This document shows, one piece after another, positions 33,603-41,342 of a stretch of DNA of 42,209 bases. A program made the translations under genes and the position numbers. The stretch's first letter is position 1. Every line of letters begins with the position of its first letter. The notes under the pieces are model-generated. The model ran no database searches and was not told where the DNA came from. It saw nothing but the letters and a program-made list of their open reading frames with translations. Source of the stretch: an uncultured Eggerthellaceae bacterium (GTDB lineage: Bacteria > Actinomycetota > Coriobacteriia > Coriobacteriales > Eggerthellaceae). The stretch lies in the NCBI GenBank assembly GCA_934648845.1, contig CAKUFS010000020.1, forward strand, positions 1 to 42,209. The letters are read 5' to 3'.

Positions 33603-34542
33603 GGGTCCTCCAATGCTTAGGTTCTGTTTTTATGTTCTGCACGCCCGCGGCGAAGGACTTCGCGTCCATTTCCTTCTTCCCATGGGGCTTTAACGTGAGA
33701 ATCTCCAATACTCCTTCTTTCGTGCCCAAAAACAAACGTTTGCGCACAAAAGCAACTTGTCCCGCTTGAAGCGGCTCGGGCAGAAAGTCAAGCGAATCAA
33801 AATTCTGCGCCGAAAGAATTGATACGGGCTTTCCCGCAACCTCGCAACTGCACGGATGCGCCTCGCTTGACGCTCTTACCTTGCGATCAGCCTGCAACGC
33901 CGTATCGTCCAGGCAAAGGTCAAGCTCGCCCTTCTCGATTTTCTTTGCATACGTGACTTCGTTTTCGTCCTGTTCGACCCAGAAAACATGGCCCGCATCA
34001 AACTGCTCCAAAGCACTCAAAAGCGCCTCAGCGCCAAGATAAGCCAGGTCATCAAGAAGCTCAGAAGTATTACGATGCTCAATGGGAACGCTTCGATACG
34101 CGCAATACGGACCCGCATCAAGCTTCTCGTCGATACGCATGGCGCACACGCCCACCTGCTCATCACCGGCAAGAATCGCCCGCTCGACAGGAGCAGCACC
34201 ACGCCATCGGGAAAGCAGCGAAGCGTGCGCGTTGATTGCACCGAACCGCGCCGCATTAATGACCGCTCGGGGCAATAGCGCGCCATACGCCGCAACAACC
34301 AAGGCATCCGCCTCGAACGAACGCAAACGCTCCTGTTCTTCGGCGTCTTTCAGGCTTGCCGGGCAAAAAACAGGAAGCCCCAGCTCAAGCGCGGCGCTTT
34401 TCACCGGAGAAGGCACCAGCGCATTCCCGCGCCCTCGGATTGCATCGGGGCGCGTGTAAACGGCTACCACCTGATGCTGCTCGTTTATCTGCCGCAGAAT
34501 GGTTGCCGCGAAGTCAGGGGTTCCCATGAATACAACGCGCAT
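33592..34542 (-). CDS. fmt: Methionyl-tRNA formyltransferase
   Basis: A 316-residue enzyme that formylates initiator Met-tRNA using 10-formyltetrahydrofolate. The N-terminal catalytic Rossmann domain begins MRVVFMGTPDFAA. The active-site Asn and His are in INAHASLLSRWRGAAPVE, where the usual HPSLLP is HASLLS, and the catalytic Asp is in DEKLDAGP. A C-terminal OB-like domain follows from about residue 200. It starts three bases after def and overlaps rsmB. Confidence 0.94.
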   Translation of the reverse strand: MRVVFMGTPDFAATILRQINEQHQVVAVYTRPDAIRGRGNALVPSPVKSAALELGLPVFCPASLKDAEEQERLRSFEADALVVAAYGALLPRAVINAARFGAINAHASLLSRWRGAAPVERAILAGDEQVGVCAMRIDEKLDAGPYCAYRSVPIEHRNTSELLDDLAYLGAEALLSALEQFDAGHVFWVEQDENEVTYAKKIEKGELDLCLDDTALQADRKVRASSEAHPCSCEVAGKPVSILSAQNFDSLDFLPEPLQAGQVAFVRKRLFLGTKEGVLEILTLKPHGKKEMDAKSFAAGVQNIKTEPKHWRTLGN

Positions 34543-34545
34543 GGT

Positions 34546-35097
34546 TTACTCCCGGTCACCTTCGTGCGGAATGCCCACTTCACCAGGACGTGCGCCTGCT
34601 TCACGTGCAGCAGCCAAATCAGCCACAGCCTGCAGGCGGCGCTCAGGCGTTGCCGCCTCGATAAGGGTCTTTCCGTCCAAGTGGTCAATCTCATGCTGAA
34701 GGCATATGGCAAGAAGCCCTTCGCCTTCAATCTCCCACAGCTCGCCGTCCAGGTCGTAATAGCGAACGCGCACCCACGGCGAACGCTCGATCACAACGGA
34801 AATGCCCGGTAGGGACAGGCAGCCCTCGGAGCTTTCCACTAAATCACCCTTACGCTCGACGATCACGGGATTCACCATTACCAGCGGGTCCTTGCCATAA
34901 TATTCTTCGCCTTCGCAATCGACAACAATAAGGCGAATATCAAGCCCTACCTGGGGGGAAGCAATACCCACGCCGTTCGATTTATACATAAGCTGCGCCA
35001 TTTGCTTGGAAATGCGCTTGAGCGACTTGTCGCCCACTTTGCAGTCATGGCACACTTGCTTTAACGCATCATCGGGCCATTCCACAATCTTCATCAT
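34546..35097 (-). CDS. def: Peptide deformylase
   Basis: A 183-residue metalloenzyme that removes the N-formyl group from new proteins. All three motifs are present: GVGIASPQVG, EGCLSLPG (metal Cys) and QHEIDHLDG (two metal His and the catalytic Glu). AGGAA precedes the ATG; a second Met follows at once. It heads the def-fmt-rsmB operon. A possible -10, TACAAT (35136-35141, minus), lies 39 bases upstream, without a clear -35. Confidence 0.96.
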   Translation of the reverse strand: MMKIVEWPDDALKQVCHDCKVGDKSLKRISKQMAQLMYKSNGVGIASPQVGLDIRLIVVDCEGEEYYGKDPLVMVNPVIVERKGDLVESSEGCLSLPGISVVIERSPWVRVRYYDLDGELWEIEGEGLLAICLQHEIDHLDGKTLIEAATPERRLQAVADLAAAREAGARPGEVGIPHEGDRE

Positions 35098-35185
35098 GTT
35101 TGTTCCTATCTTATCCTGCCTGAGGTTATCCGTTCATTGTACCGTCTTTGCTACTTTATGGGGAGCGAAGCGGCTAAATGCACCA

Positions 35186-37051
35186 TTAAATCAGCGGTTT
35201 CATGGCTTTCTTGCGTGTCTGAACGTCTTTTTGCAGTGCCACAACCGTTTGGAAGATGATGTCACGCTCTTCATCGGACAGGCTGTTCTGGGACAGCTGC
35301 GCTTTCATATCCTCAATCGACTCACTCAAATCGCCCAGCGCAAGCTCTTCGCACAAGTAGCGCGCGAACGCCTCAACCGATGCTGTTTGCTGGTCATCAT
35401 CGCGGAAGGATCCGGTGAGGATGCTTCCCGCAATGGGAACGCTTTCCGTTGCGCGCGTGACAACAGTCCCCGCCGATGCGGAAGAGTCCGCCGCCAACGT
35501 ATCAAGGATGCTGGTCGCAAGCGCTTCGTGAACACGCTCATGCCAATGGGTGACAGCTAACGTCTCGGCGCATTTCAAGCCATAAGCAGGATGCTGCGCG
35601 CACAGAACCAGGAATTTACGCTCGAACTTGCGACGGCTTATCTCCTGCGAGGAAAGCGACACGCCTTCGGGCTCCTGCGGCAAAGAAGCCAGCACAGGCT
35701 GGGGTTCATCGCTTGATTTCTGCGCTTTCAAATGCTCCAGGCATTCGAACGCATCTTCCTCGCGCGTACGCGTACGGCCCGCAATCTGCGTGGCATAATC
35801 TTTTGCCAAAAGGGAATCTTTGATGGGCGCCAAAACGGCAATCGCATCGGTGAAGGCGCGCGAACGCCCTTCCGCCGTGGAAAGGTCGTGCTTGCTCAAG
35901 CGCCGTTCAATGCCATATTCCAAAAGCGGCTTTGCCTGAGCAAGGCATTCCCGCAATGCCTGCGCGCCGCGCTTTTCCACGAAATCCGCCGGATCAAGGT
36001 TGTCCGGAAGCGTGACCGCGCACAAATCGATGCGCGTGCGCCCCGCCTCGGGCGTAATGGAGCTGTCAATGAATTGCAGCGCGCGATCGGCGGCGCGCTG
36101 ACCTGCTTCGTCGCCATCGAAAAGGTAGATGATCCTGTTTTTCGCATGACGCGATAATGTGCGGATATGTTGCCTGGTCAGCGCCGTTCCCAGCGTTGCC
36201 ACCGCATTGTCAACGCCCGCGCGATGAAGCGCTATGACGTCGGTATAGCCCTCCACCACAATGGCATCGCCCGTGGCAGCCATAGCGGTTTTCGCCTTGT
36301 CAAGGCCGTAGAGCACCGTTGACTTATGGAACAGCGGCGTTTCCTGGGAATTCAGGTACTTCGGCTGGCCATCACCAATAATGCGCCCGCCAAATGCTAT
36401 GCAATCCCCCTGCACATCGCGAATAGGAAACATGATGCGGTTGTAGAATCGATCGCGCACACGTCCGTTATCGCCCCGCAAAGCAACGTTTGCTTCCACC
36501 ATTTCATCGGGCGTGAAGCCCTTCGAGCTCAAATGGCGCACTAACGTGCCTGAACCAGGGGCAAAGCCCAGCATCCACTCGCGCGGGATGGAGCCGCCCA
36601 AATTGCGACCCGCCAAATACGCGCGGGCGGCATCGGTTGGCGCGCTTTTCACACGCATCAACTGGAAATGATAGAAATCAGCGGTTGCAGCGCAGACCTG
36701 TTTCAAGCGAGCCTTCTTGGAATTCGAGGCTCCCCCATCGTCTTTTCCCGAACGCGTCAGCGTGATATGCGCTTTATCGGCAAGAAACTGAACGGCCTCG
36801 GGAAACGACATGCCATCGACCTTCATGAGAAAGCCGAAGATATCGCCACCTTCCCCGCACCCAAAACAGTGCCACAGCTGCGTTGAAGGGTCCACTTTGC
36901 AGGAAGGGGTTTTCTCGTTATGGATGGGGCAGCAGCACCAAAAATCACGCCCTTTTTGGCGCATCGGCGAACGTTCGCCCATAAGTGCCACCAGGTCGCT
37001 TGCTTCGCGCACTTTTTGAATCTCTTCGTCGCTTATACGACCTTCCGCCAT
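35186..37051 (-). CDS. dnaG: DNA primase
   Basis: A 621-residue primase that makes RNA primers at the replication fork. It has the CHC2 zinc finger (Cys41, His44, Cys62, Cys65), the catalytic core with RNA-polymerase domain (near 115-250), and TOPRIM motifs VVEGYTDVIALHRAG and YLFDGDEAG. A C-terminal helical region for the DnaB helicase follows. The ATG at 37051 matches family length; an in-frame extension of 55 residues overlaps the promoter region and is rejected. The ribosome-binding site is weak. Confidence 0.95.
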   Translation of the reverse strand: MAEGRISDEEIQKVREASDLVALMGERSPMRQKGRDFWCCCPIHNEKTPSCKVDPSTQLWHCFGCGEGGDIFGFLMKVDGMSFPEAVQFLADKAHITLTRSGKDDGGASNSKKARLKQVCAATADFYHFQLMRVKSAPTDAARAYLAGRNLGGSIPREWMLGFAPGSGTLVRHLSSKGFTPDEMVEANVALRGDNGRVRDRFYNRIMFPIRDVQGDCIAFGGRIIGDGQPKYLNSQETPLFHKSTVLYGLDKAKTAMAATGDAIVVEGYTDVIALHRAGVDNAVATLGTALTRQHIRTLSRHAKNRIIYLFDGDEAGQRAADRALQFIDSSITPEAGRTRIDLCAVTLPDNLDPADFVEKRGAQALRECLAQAKPLLEYGIERRLSKHDLSTAEGRSRAFTDAIAVLAPIKDSLLAKDYATQIAGRTRTREEDAFECLEHLKAQKSSDEPQPVLASLPQEPEGVSLSSQEISRRKFERKFLVLCAQHPAYGLKCAETLAVTHWHERVHEALATSILDTLAADSSASAGTVVTRATESVPIAGSILTGSFRDDDQQTASVEAFARYLCEELALGDLSESIEDMKAQLSQNSLSDEERDIIFQTVVALQKDVQTRKKAMKPLI

Positions 37052-37185
37052 AATCGCGTTTTCACCCCTGTCGTTGTCCGAAATAGAATAATCGGTTCGC
37101 TTTGAACCAACCAGTTTGTCATTATACGGCAAGACGCGCACATTTTTCGCTATCATAGAACCCTTCAAGACGAAAGGGCACAAAC
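37052..37185. promoter_or_regulatory. Divergent dnaG/rnhA promoter region
   Basis: A perfect TATAAT on the minus strand (37121-37126) could start dnaG with a leader of about 60 bases. GGTTC/GAACC arms (37094-37098, 37104-37108) form a hairpin within that leader. On the plus strand TATCAT (37150-37155) is a weak candidate -10 for rnhA. No good -35 is seen for either. Confidence 0.4.
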
Positions 37186-37662
37186 GTGAAAGTAACCATA
37201 TATACCGACGGATCATCGCGCGGAAATCCCGGCCCCGGCGGCTACGGAGCAGTTCTCCATTACACCGATTCGGCGGGAAACCTGCACGTCAAAGAGCTTT
37301 CGGCGGGGTATCAAACCACCACGAATAACCGCATGGAACTGCTGGGGCCCATCTGCGCCCTGGAAGCGCTGAAACGCCCATGCCAAGTGACGCTCATTTC
37401 CGACTCGCAATACCTGGTCAACGCGTTCAATCAGAACTGGATTGCCGGATGGTTGAAGCGCGGATGGAAAAACGCGAACAAGCAGCCCGTGAAAAACGTT
37501 GATTTATGGAAGCGCTTGCTGGCGGCAAAAGAGCCGCATGACGTGCAGTTCGTTTGGGTGAAGGGCCACGCGGGACACCCCGAAAACGAACGCTGTGATG
37601 AGCTTGCCACGCAAGCGGCTGATGGCGACAACTTGCTTGTTGATGAAGGATTCTCCGCTTAG
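37186..37662 (+). CDS. rnhA: Ribonuclease HI
   Basis: A 158-residue enzyme that degrades RNA in RNA-DNA hybrids. The catalytic acid residues are visible in order: YTDGSSRGNPG (Asp8), NNRMELLG (Glu), SDSQYLV (Asp) and the C-terminal CDELA (Asp). KGHAGHPENERCD gives the conserved His. The start is GTG with AAAGG eight bases upstream. It is the only plus-strand gene in this half of the window, wedged between dgt and dnaG. Together with rnhB the cell has both RNase H types. Confidence 0.95.
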   Translation: MKVTIYTDGSSRGNPGPGGYGAVLHYTDSAGNLHVKELSAGYQTTTNNRMELLGPICALEALKRPCQVTLISDSQYLVNAFNQNWIAGWLKRGWKNANKQPVKNVDLWKRLLAAKEPHDVQFVWVKGHAGHPENERCDELATQAADGDNLLVDEGFSA

Positions 37663-37680
37663 GATTTCGTGCCTATCAAC

Positions 37681-37715
37681 GATTGGCGCACCGGAACCAA
37701 CGACTAACGCCAATC
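37681..37715. terminator. Inverted repeat between convergent rnhA and dgt
   Basis: Arms GATTGGCG and CGCCAATC are perfect complements 19 bases apart and lie between the two stop codons. There is no T run on either side, so it may be a weak bidirectional terminator or a 3' end stabiliser. Confidence 0.35.
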
Positions 37716-37717
37716 AA

Positions 37718-38944
37718 TCAGCGCGGGGGCAAATCAGAACAATACCCCATTCTGAGCAGGCTTTTCTCTTTCTCGGGGAACAGATATCGATAGAGATCCA
37801 TGAAATAGCCATCGGTCATAGAGGCAATGTAATCAACGATTATCTGGTGCGGGTCTTCCTTTACATATTCCGTCTGCGTGAAGCTCATTGATTGGGCCGT
37901 AAGCTTTGCAATGTGATGGCAAAACACCGGCGAAGATTCACGCCCCGCCAAAAGATCAGCCAGCAGCTGATCGTACATTTCGCAAAACATTTCCTCAACA
38001 ATGTTGCTTGTATCGCCCACCATGCCTTCTTTAAGGTAGATGAGCTCATAATTTTGACGCTTGGCGGTTTTCATGTCTTGGAAGGCGTCTTCGCTCATGC
38101 AGATAGCATCTTTTCCGTAGCTGTTATTCACAATGTCCACGGTAAGGTTATTGATAATAGTAGCGTTTTTCTTACCAATAACCCGAGAATCAAAGCAATC
38201 ATACGAGTCCAAAACGCCCATATGCACCGCATCGGCACGATCTTTTCCCAGGTAGGCAATCATATCGCTCACGCGCACCACGCAACCCTCTAACGTCATG
38301 GGACGCAGCGTGGAAATGGTTTCCTCGTTGCAGTTGCATGCTTCTACCAGCTGGTCAAGCTGCTCGAACGTGTTCATGGAGCCCGTAAAAAGCGTTTGCT
38401 GCGCGAATTCGCCATTGTGGCAGAGAGCGCCATTGAGTGTTTGCAAGCTGATATTGCGGCGATATAACTTATCAAGGACGCGCACGGAATGCACGTTATG
38501 ATTGAAATAACGACCCGTATAGCCGTGATAAATCTTGCTCAGATAGCGCTCGCCCGCATGACCGAACGGCGTATGACCTACATCGTGCCCCAGCGCAATC
38601 GCTTCGATAAGATCGGTGTTCAGCCCCAGCAAGCGCCCGATTCCTTGTGCAACACGATTCACCAGCTGAACATGAAGGCCGCGGCGGCAAATGTCGTCGT
38701 CTTCAACAAACGAGAAAACCTGCGTCTTATCGGCATAACGGTTATACGCTGGCACATTGATGATTTTCTCTATGTCGCGCGTAAACGCTGGACGCGCAAG
38801 CGTGGCTTCGTCATGCGGATTCGCTTCGCGGCGCTGCACCGCTTCATCGGGTGTTCGATGCGGATGCAAGCGTCCGTGCGCCCTATCAGCACGAATCGCT
38901 TGTTCAATTTCGGGTTCAAGCGTTAAATAGGGAATCCTCGTCAC
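37718..38944 (-). CDS. dgt: Deoxyguanosinetriphosphate triphosphohydrolase-like HD protein
   Basis: A 408-residue HD-domain enzyme expected to cleave dNTPs to nucleosides and triphosphate, which controls the nucleotide pool. The motif AIALGHDVGHTPFGHAGE holds the metal His-Asp pair. RDIEKIINVPAYNRYADKTQVF, FNHNVHSVRVLD and the HD-domain partner residues in VRVSDMIAYLGKDRADA are typical. The start is uncertain: a GTG at 38944 has AAGG eight bases upstream; a GTG three codons earlier is possible. In relatives dgt precedes dnaG directly; here rnhA intervenes on the other strand. Confidence 0.85.
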   Translation of the reverse strand: MTRIPYLTLEPEIEQAIRADRAHGRLHPHRTPDEAVQRREANPHDEATLARPAFTRDIEKIINVPAYNRYADKTQVFSFVEDDDICRRGLHVQLVNRVAQGIGRLLGLNTDLIEAIALGHDVGHTPFGHAGERYLSKIYHGYTGRYFNHNVHSVRVLDKLYRRNISLQTLNGALCHNGEFAQQTLFTGSMNTFEQLDQLVEACNCNEETISTLRPMTLEGCVVRVSDMIAYLGKDRADAVHMGVLDSYDCFDSRVIGKKNATIINNLTVDIVNNSYGKDAICMSEDAFQDMKTAKRQNYELIYLKEGMVGDTSNIVEEMFCEMYDQLLADLLAGRESSPVFCHHIAKLTAQSMSFTQTEYVKEDPHQIIVDYIASMTDGYFMDLYRYLFPEKEKSLLRMGYCSDLPPR

Positions 38945-39042
38945 GTAAAACACCTTTCTTTCCCTGCGTTTTGGCGTTTCGGCTCGTCATCGCGCCCGCC
39001 CGTCCCGCTGTCCGCGCAATCGGAGTCGCTCAAACAAAGTCG

Positions 39043-40524
39043 CTATTCCACACGCCCCGATGCAATCTGTTCTGCCACGCGCTCACCCAAGTCGATAAGC
39101 TCCTGTCTGCTGTGCACATCGCATTTCGCATAGATACGGCGCAAATGCGTGTCCACCGTGCTTTTCGAGATAACAAACTGCTCGGCAATGCGCTCGGACG
39201 TGCGCCCCTTCAAGGCAAGCGGCAAAATCTCTGCCTCACGTTTCGAAAGGCCGCGCTCTTGCACTAAGCGCGTGCACGCCTCGTCAAAACTATCGATAGC
39301 CTGGGCAACCGTTCCCAACTCTCCCAAATCGTTTTCGGTGAACAGGAACAAAAACGCCACCATAACGAGCAAGCCCGCCACCGCAAATGCCCAGGTCCGA
39401 TATATCTCAAAATCCACAAAAGCATCGAACAAACCGCCCAAGAGCAAACCGAGCGTCTGCCCGCCTAAAAGAATGGCAAACCCCGCAGAAAACGCCATGG
39501 CGGCATCGCGCGATGTGGTAAACGCATTCACCAAGAACACAATAACCAGCACCATAAGCAAACCCAAGAAGCCCGCGAAAACAATAGATTGCCCATTAAC
39601 CGTCAAATCCCGAAGCGCCGGTGCAAACAAAAAGCCAGCGACCATCATTAAAATGGCCAGACGGTACACGTACGCCACAGCGCCTTGCCGCGCGACGAAC
39701 TGCGCGGGATTATCCTGTTCATCGGCATCCTTACTTCCCCGCAGCGAAACCGGCCGAAAGAAAATCTGCAGCGCAGCAATACCCAACATGGCAAAAATAA
39801 GCAAAGAAACCGGGAACGAGACGTACGATTGACCATCGTTTCCCATGAAAGAGTGAGCAAAACCCGACCCTACGCCAAACACGAACGCACCGCTCATAAT
39901 ACGCACGGAAAGATCGATTGCTTTTGCCGAGGGAGCACTCTCTGGTTGTTCTTCACCAAACGGCACAGTCACCTGCCGCAAACGCAGCTCAAGCGTTGAG
40001 GCGGCACCCAGTGGCAACAAGTAAATGACAAACGATCCCAAAAGGGCAGGAGCAAAACAGCAAAGCGCGCTCACCACAGCACCCGCCGTTGACCCCGCAA
40101 TGGCCACAATGGCGGCATCATCAAGAGAATACGAGCCTAAAAGCCGCCCCCAAGCGCATAAAAGCGGCGCAATCGCAACACCCTGGATGGCACCGCAAGC
40201 AGCTTCCAAGGCAAAGGGAGCATTATGATTCGGCATGTCGTTGGCAAGAAGCAGGACAAACGATGCGCCAATAAGCAGCAACGCGTAGATGTACATGAGC
40301 ACAGGGCTCATCAGGCGTTGCAGCGCATCTTTTGGCAACGCGCGCAAAATGCCAAGCATCACCGCAGCAAACAGCAGTGTGATAAGAAGGATGCCACGGT
40401 TGAGTACCACAGCGTTGGAAAACGTCACTTCTTCGGTACCCATGCCAAACAGCGCGAAAAGAAACCCCTGAAAGCAGGCGAACCCAAAAACTTCCGCGAA
40501 GAGCTGCTTGAGTTTTGCCGCCAT
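39043..40524 (-). CDS. Membrane-integrated LuxR-family transcriptional regulator
   Basis: A 493-residue protein with about twelve hydrophobic segments (residues 8 to about 395), in two groups of six joined by polar loops. A short linker leads to a C-terminal LuxR helix-turn-helix (about 425-485: LSKREAEILPLALKGRTSERIAEQF, STVDTHLRRIYAK). This architecture is abundant in Eggerthellaceae. The membrane part has no recognised ligand. AGAAGGAAAGG precedes the ATG. It is a single gene between dgt and tatA, so its target cannot be read from context. Confidence 0.88.
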   Translation of the reverse strand: MAAKLKQLFAEVFGFACFQGFLFALFGMGTEEVTFSNAVVLNRGILLITLLFAAVMLGILRALPKDALQRLMSPVLMYIYALLLIGASFVLLLANDMPNHNAPFALEAACGAIQGVAIAPLLCAWGRLLGSYSLDDAAIVAIAGSTAGAVVSALCCFAPALLGSFVIYLLPLGAASTLELRLRQVTVPFGEEQPESAPSAKAIDLSVRIMSGAFVFGVGSGFAHSFMGNDGQSYVSFPVSLLIFAMLGIAALQIFFRPVSLRGSKDADEQDNPAQFVARQGAVAYVYRLAILMMVAGFLFAPALRDLTVNGQSIVFAGFLGLLMVLVIVFLVNAFTTSRDAAMAFSAGFAILLGGQTLGLLLGGLFDAFVDFEIYRTWAFAVAGLLVMVAFLFLFTENDLGELGTVAQAIDSFDEACTRLVQERGLSKREAEILPLALKGRTSERIAEQFVISKSTVDTHLRRIYAKCDVHSRQELIDLGERVAEQIASGRVE

Positions 40525-40740
40525 GCCTTTCCTTCTTTCAAGATTGCGCGCCCCGAATTTTTGCGATCGATTCTAGCTGCATTATTGTAACCGTATTATG
40601 TTAGCAGTTTTAGCGCGCAAACGTTCAGACAACAAGGAATCCCCTTTATGCCTTGTTGCAACCGCAACCGATTCTTCAGAGCTTCCCCAGCACGATTGGC
40701 GGCGTACTAGATCAATTCCAGACCAAAGAAACTCCTGCCA
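40525..40740. other. Intergenic region upstream of the membrane LuxR gene
   Basis: About 215 bases without a gene. TTGCGCGC (40544-40551) and GCGCGCAA (40613-40620) are inverted copies 61 bases apart that bracket an AT-rich stretch with several -10-like hexamers (TACAAT, TAGAAT, CATAAT on the minus strand). An 8-bp inverted repeat CAACAAGG/CCTTGTTG lies near 40631-40656. No clear -35 is seen. Confidence 0.4.
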
Positions 40741-40779
40741 GAAAATAGGCTCCCTGGCATTTCGAGCCAGAGAGCCTAT
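40741..40779 (-). terminator. Terminator downstream of tatA
   Basis: Arms ATAGGCTCTCTGGC and GCCAGGGAGCCTAT on the minus strand form a 14-bp stem with one mismatch and a seven-base loop, followed by TTTTC. It is 109 bases past the tatA stop codon. Confidence 0.7.
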
Positions 40780-40887
40780 CGTAAGAACTAATGGGATGCA
40801 ACAAGGAGGCGCGGTACTTCATCAGACTTTCTTGTCTCGTTGCGCTATTTTTGCGCAGTGCCCGCGTCGTCTTCCTCGTCTTCAATC

Positions 40888-41175
40888 TCAGCGACGGCGC
40901 TCGTAGGCCTCCGCCTTGGCCGCGTAGTAGTCGTCCACATCGCTATCCTCGACGACCTTCTTGACAACGCGCTTCTTGGGAGCCTCTTCAACAACTTCGG
41001 CTTCCTCAGTTTCAGCAGCTTCCTTTTCCTTGCTGCCGTCGCCCAAACCTTCGCGCAAGTTCTTCACGGTCTTACCGAAAGCTGCGCCAAGTTTAGGAAG
41101 ATTCTTAGGTCCGAAGATAAGCAAAGCAACAACAAGAATAATGATCCACTCAAAACCTTTAGGCAAAAACGGCAT
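40888..41175 (-). CDS. tatA: Sec-independent translocase subunit TatA
   Basis: A 95-residue pore-forming subunit of the twin-arginine export system. One N-terminal membrane helix (WIIILVVALLIFG, residues 9-21) is followed by FGPKNLPKLGAAFGKTVKNLREG, the conserved hinge and amphipathic helix. A charged tail of alternating acidic and basic blocks comes next. AAGGA lies six bases before the ATG at 41175. tatC is not in the window. Directly after the stop, another frame encodes a strongly acidic stretch (see findings). Confidence 0.92.
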   Translation of the reverse strand: MPFLPKGFEWIIILVVALLIFGPKNLPKLGAAFGKTVKNLREGLGDGSKEKEAAETEEAEVVEEAPKKRVVKKVVEDSDVDDYYAAKAEAYERRR

Positions 41176-41248
41176 GTTCGTTCCTTTCATCGAGGTGTGC
41201 GTTTTCGTAACGTGATGGTGCTCACTATGGGGCAATAAGCCCAGCACG

Positions 41249-41278
41249 TCTATCACGCAAAATAGGGCATTTTGTCAA
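41249..41278 (-). promoter_or_regulatory. Promoter of tatA
   Basis: A perfect -35, TTGACA (41273-41278, minus), is followed after 18 bases by GATAGA (41249-41254). The leader would be about 65 bases. Confidence 0.6.
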
Positions 41279-41285
41279 TTTGCAA

Positions 41286-41321
41286 GAAAAATGGCTGTCA
41301 CACAAATGCATGACGGCCATT
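41286..41321 (-). terminator. Terminator of glyS
   Basis: On the minus strand AATGGCCGTCA and TGACAGCCATT form an 11-bp stem with one mismatch and a ten-base loop, followed by TTTTC. It is 21 bases past the glyS stop codon. Confidence 0.85.
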
Positions 41322-41342
41322 GTTTTCCCAGTTCAGCTCTAA

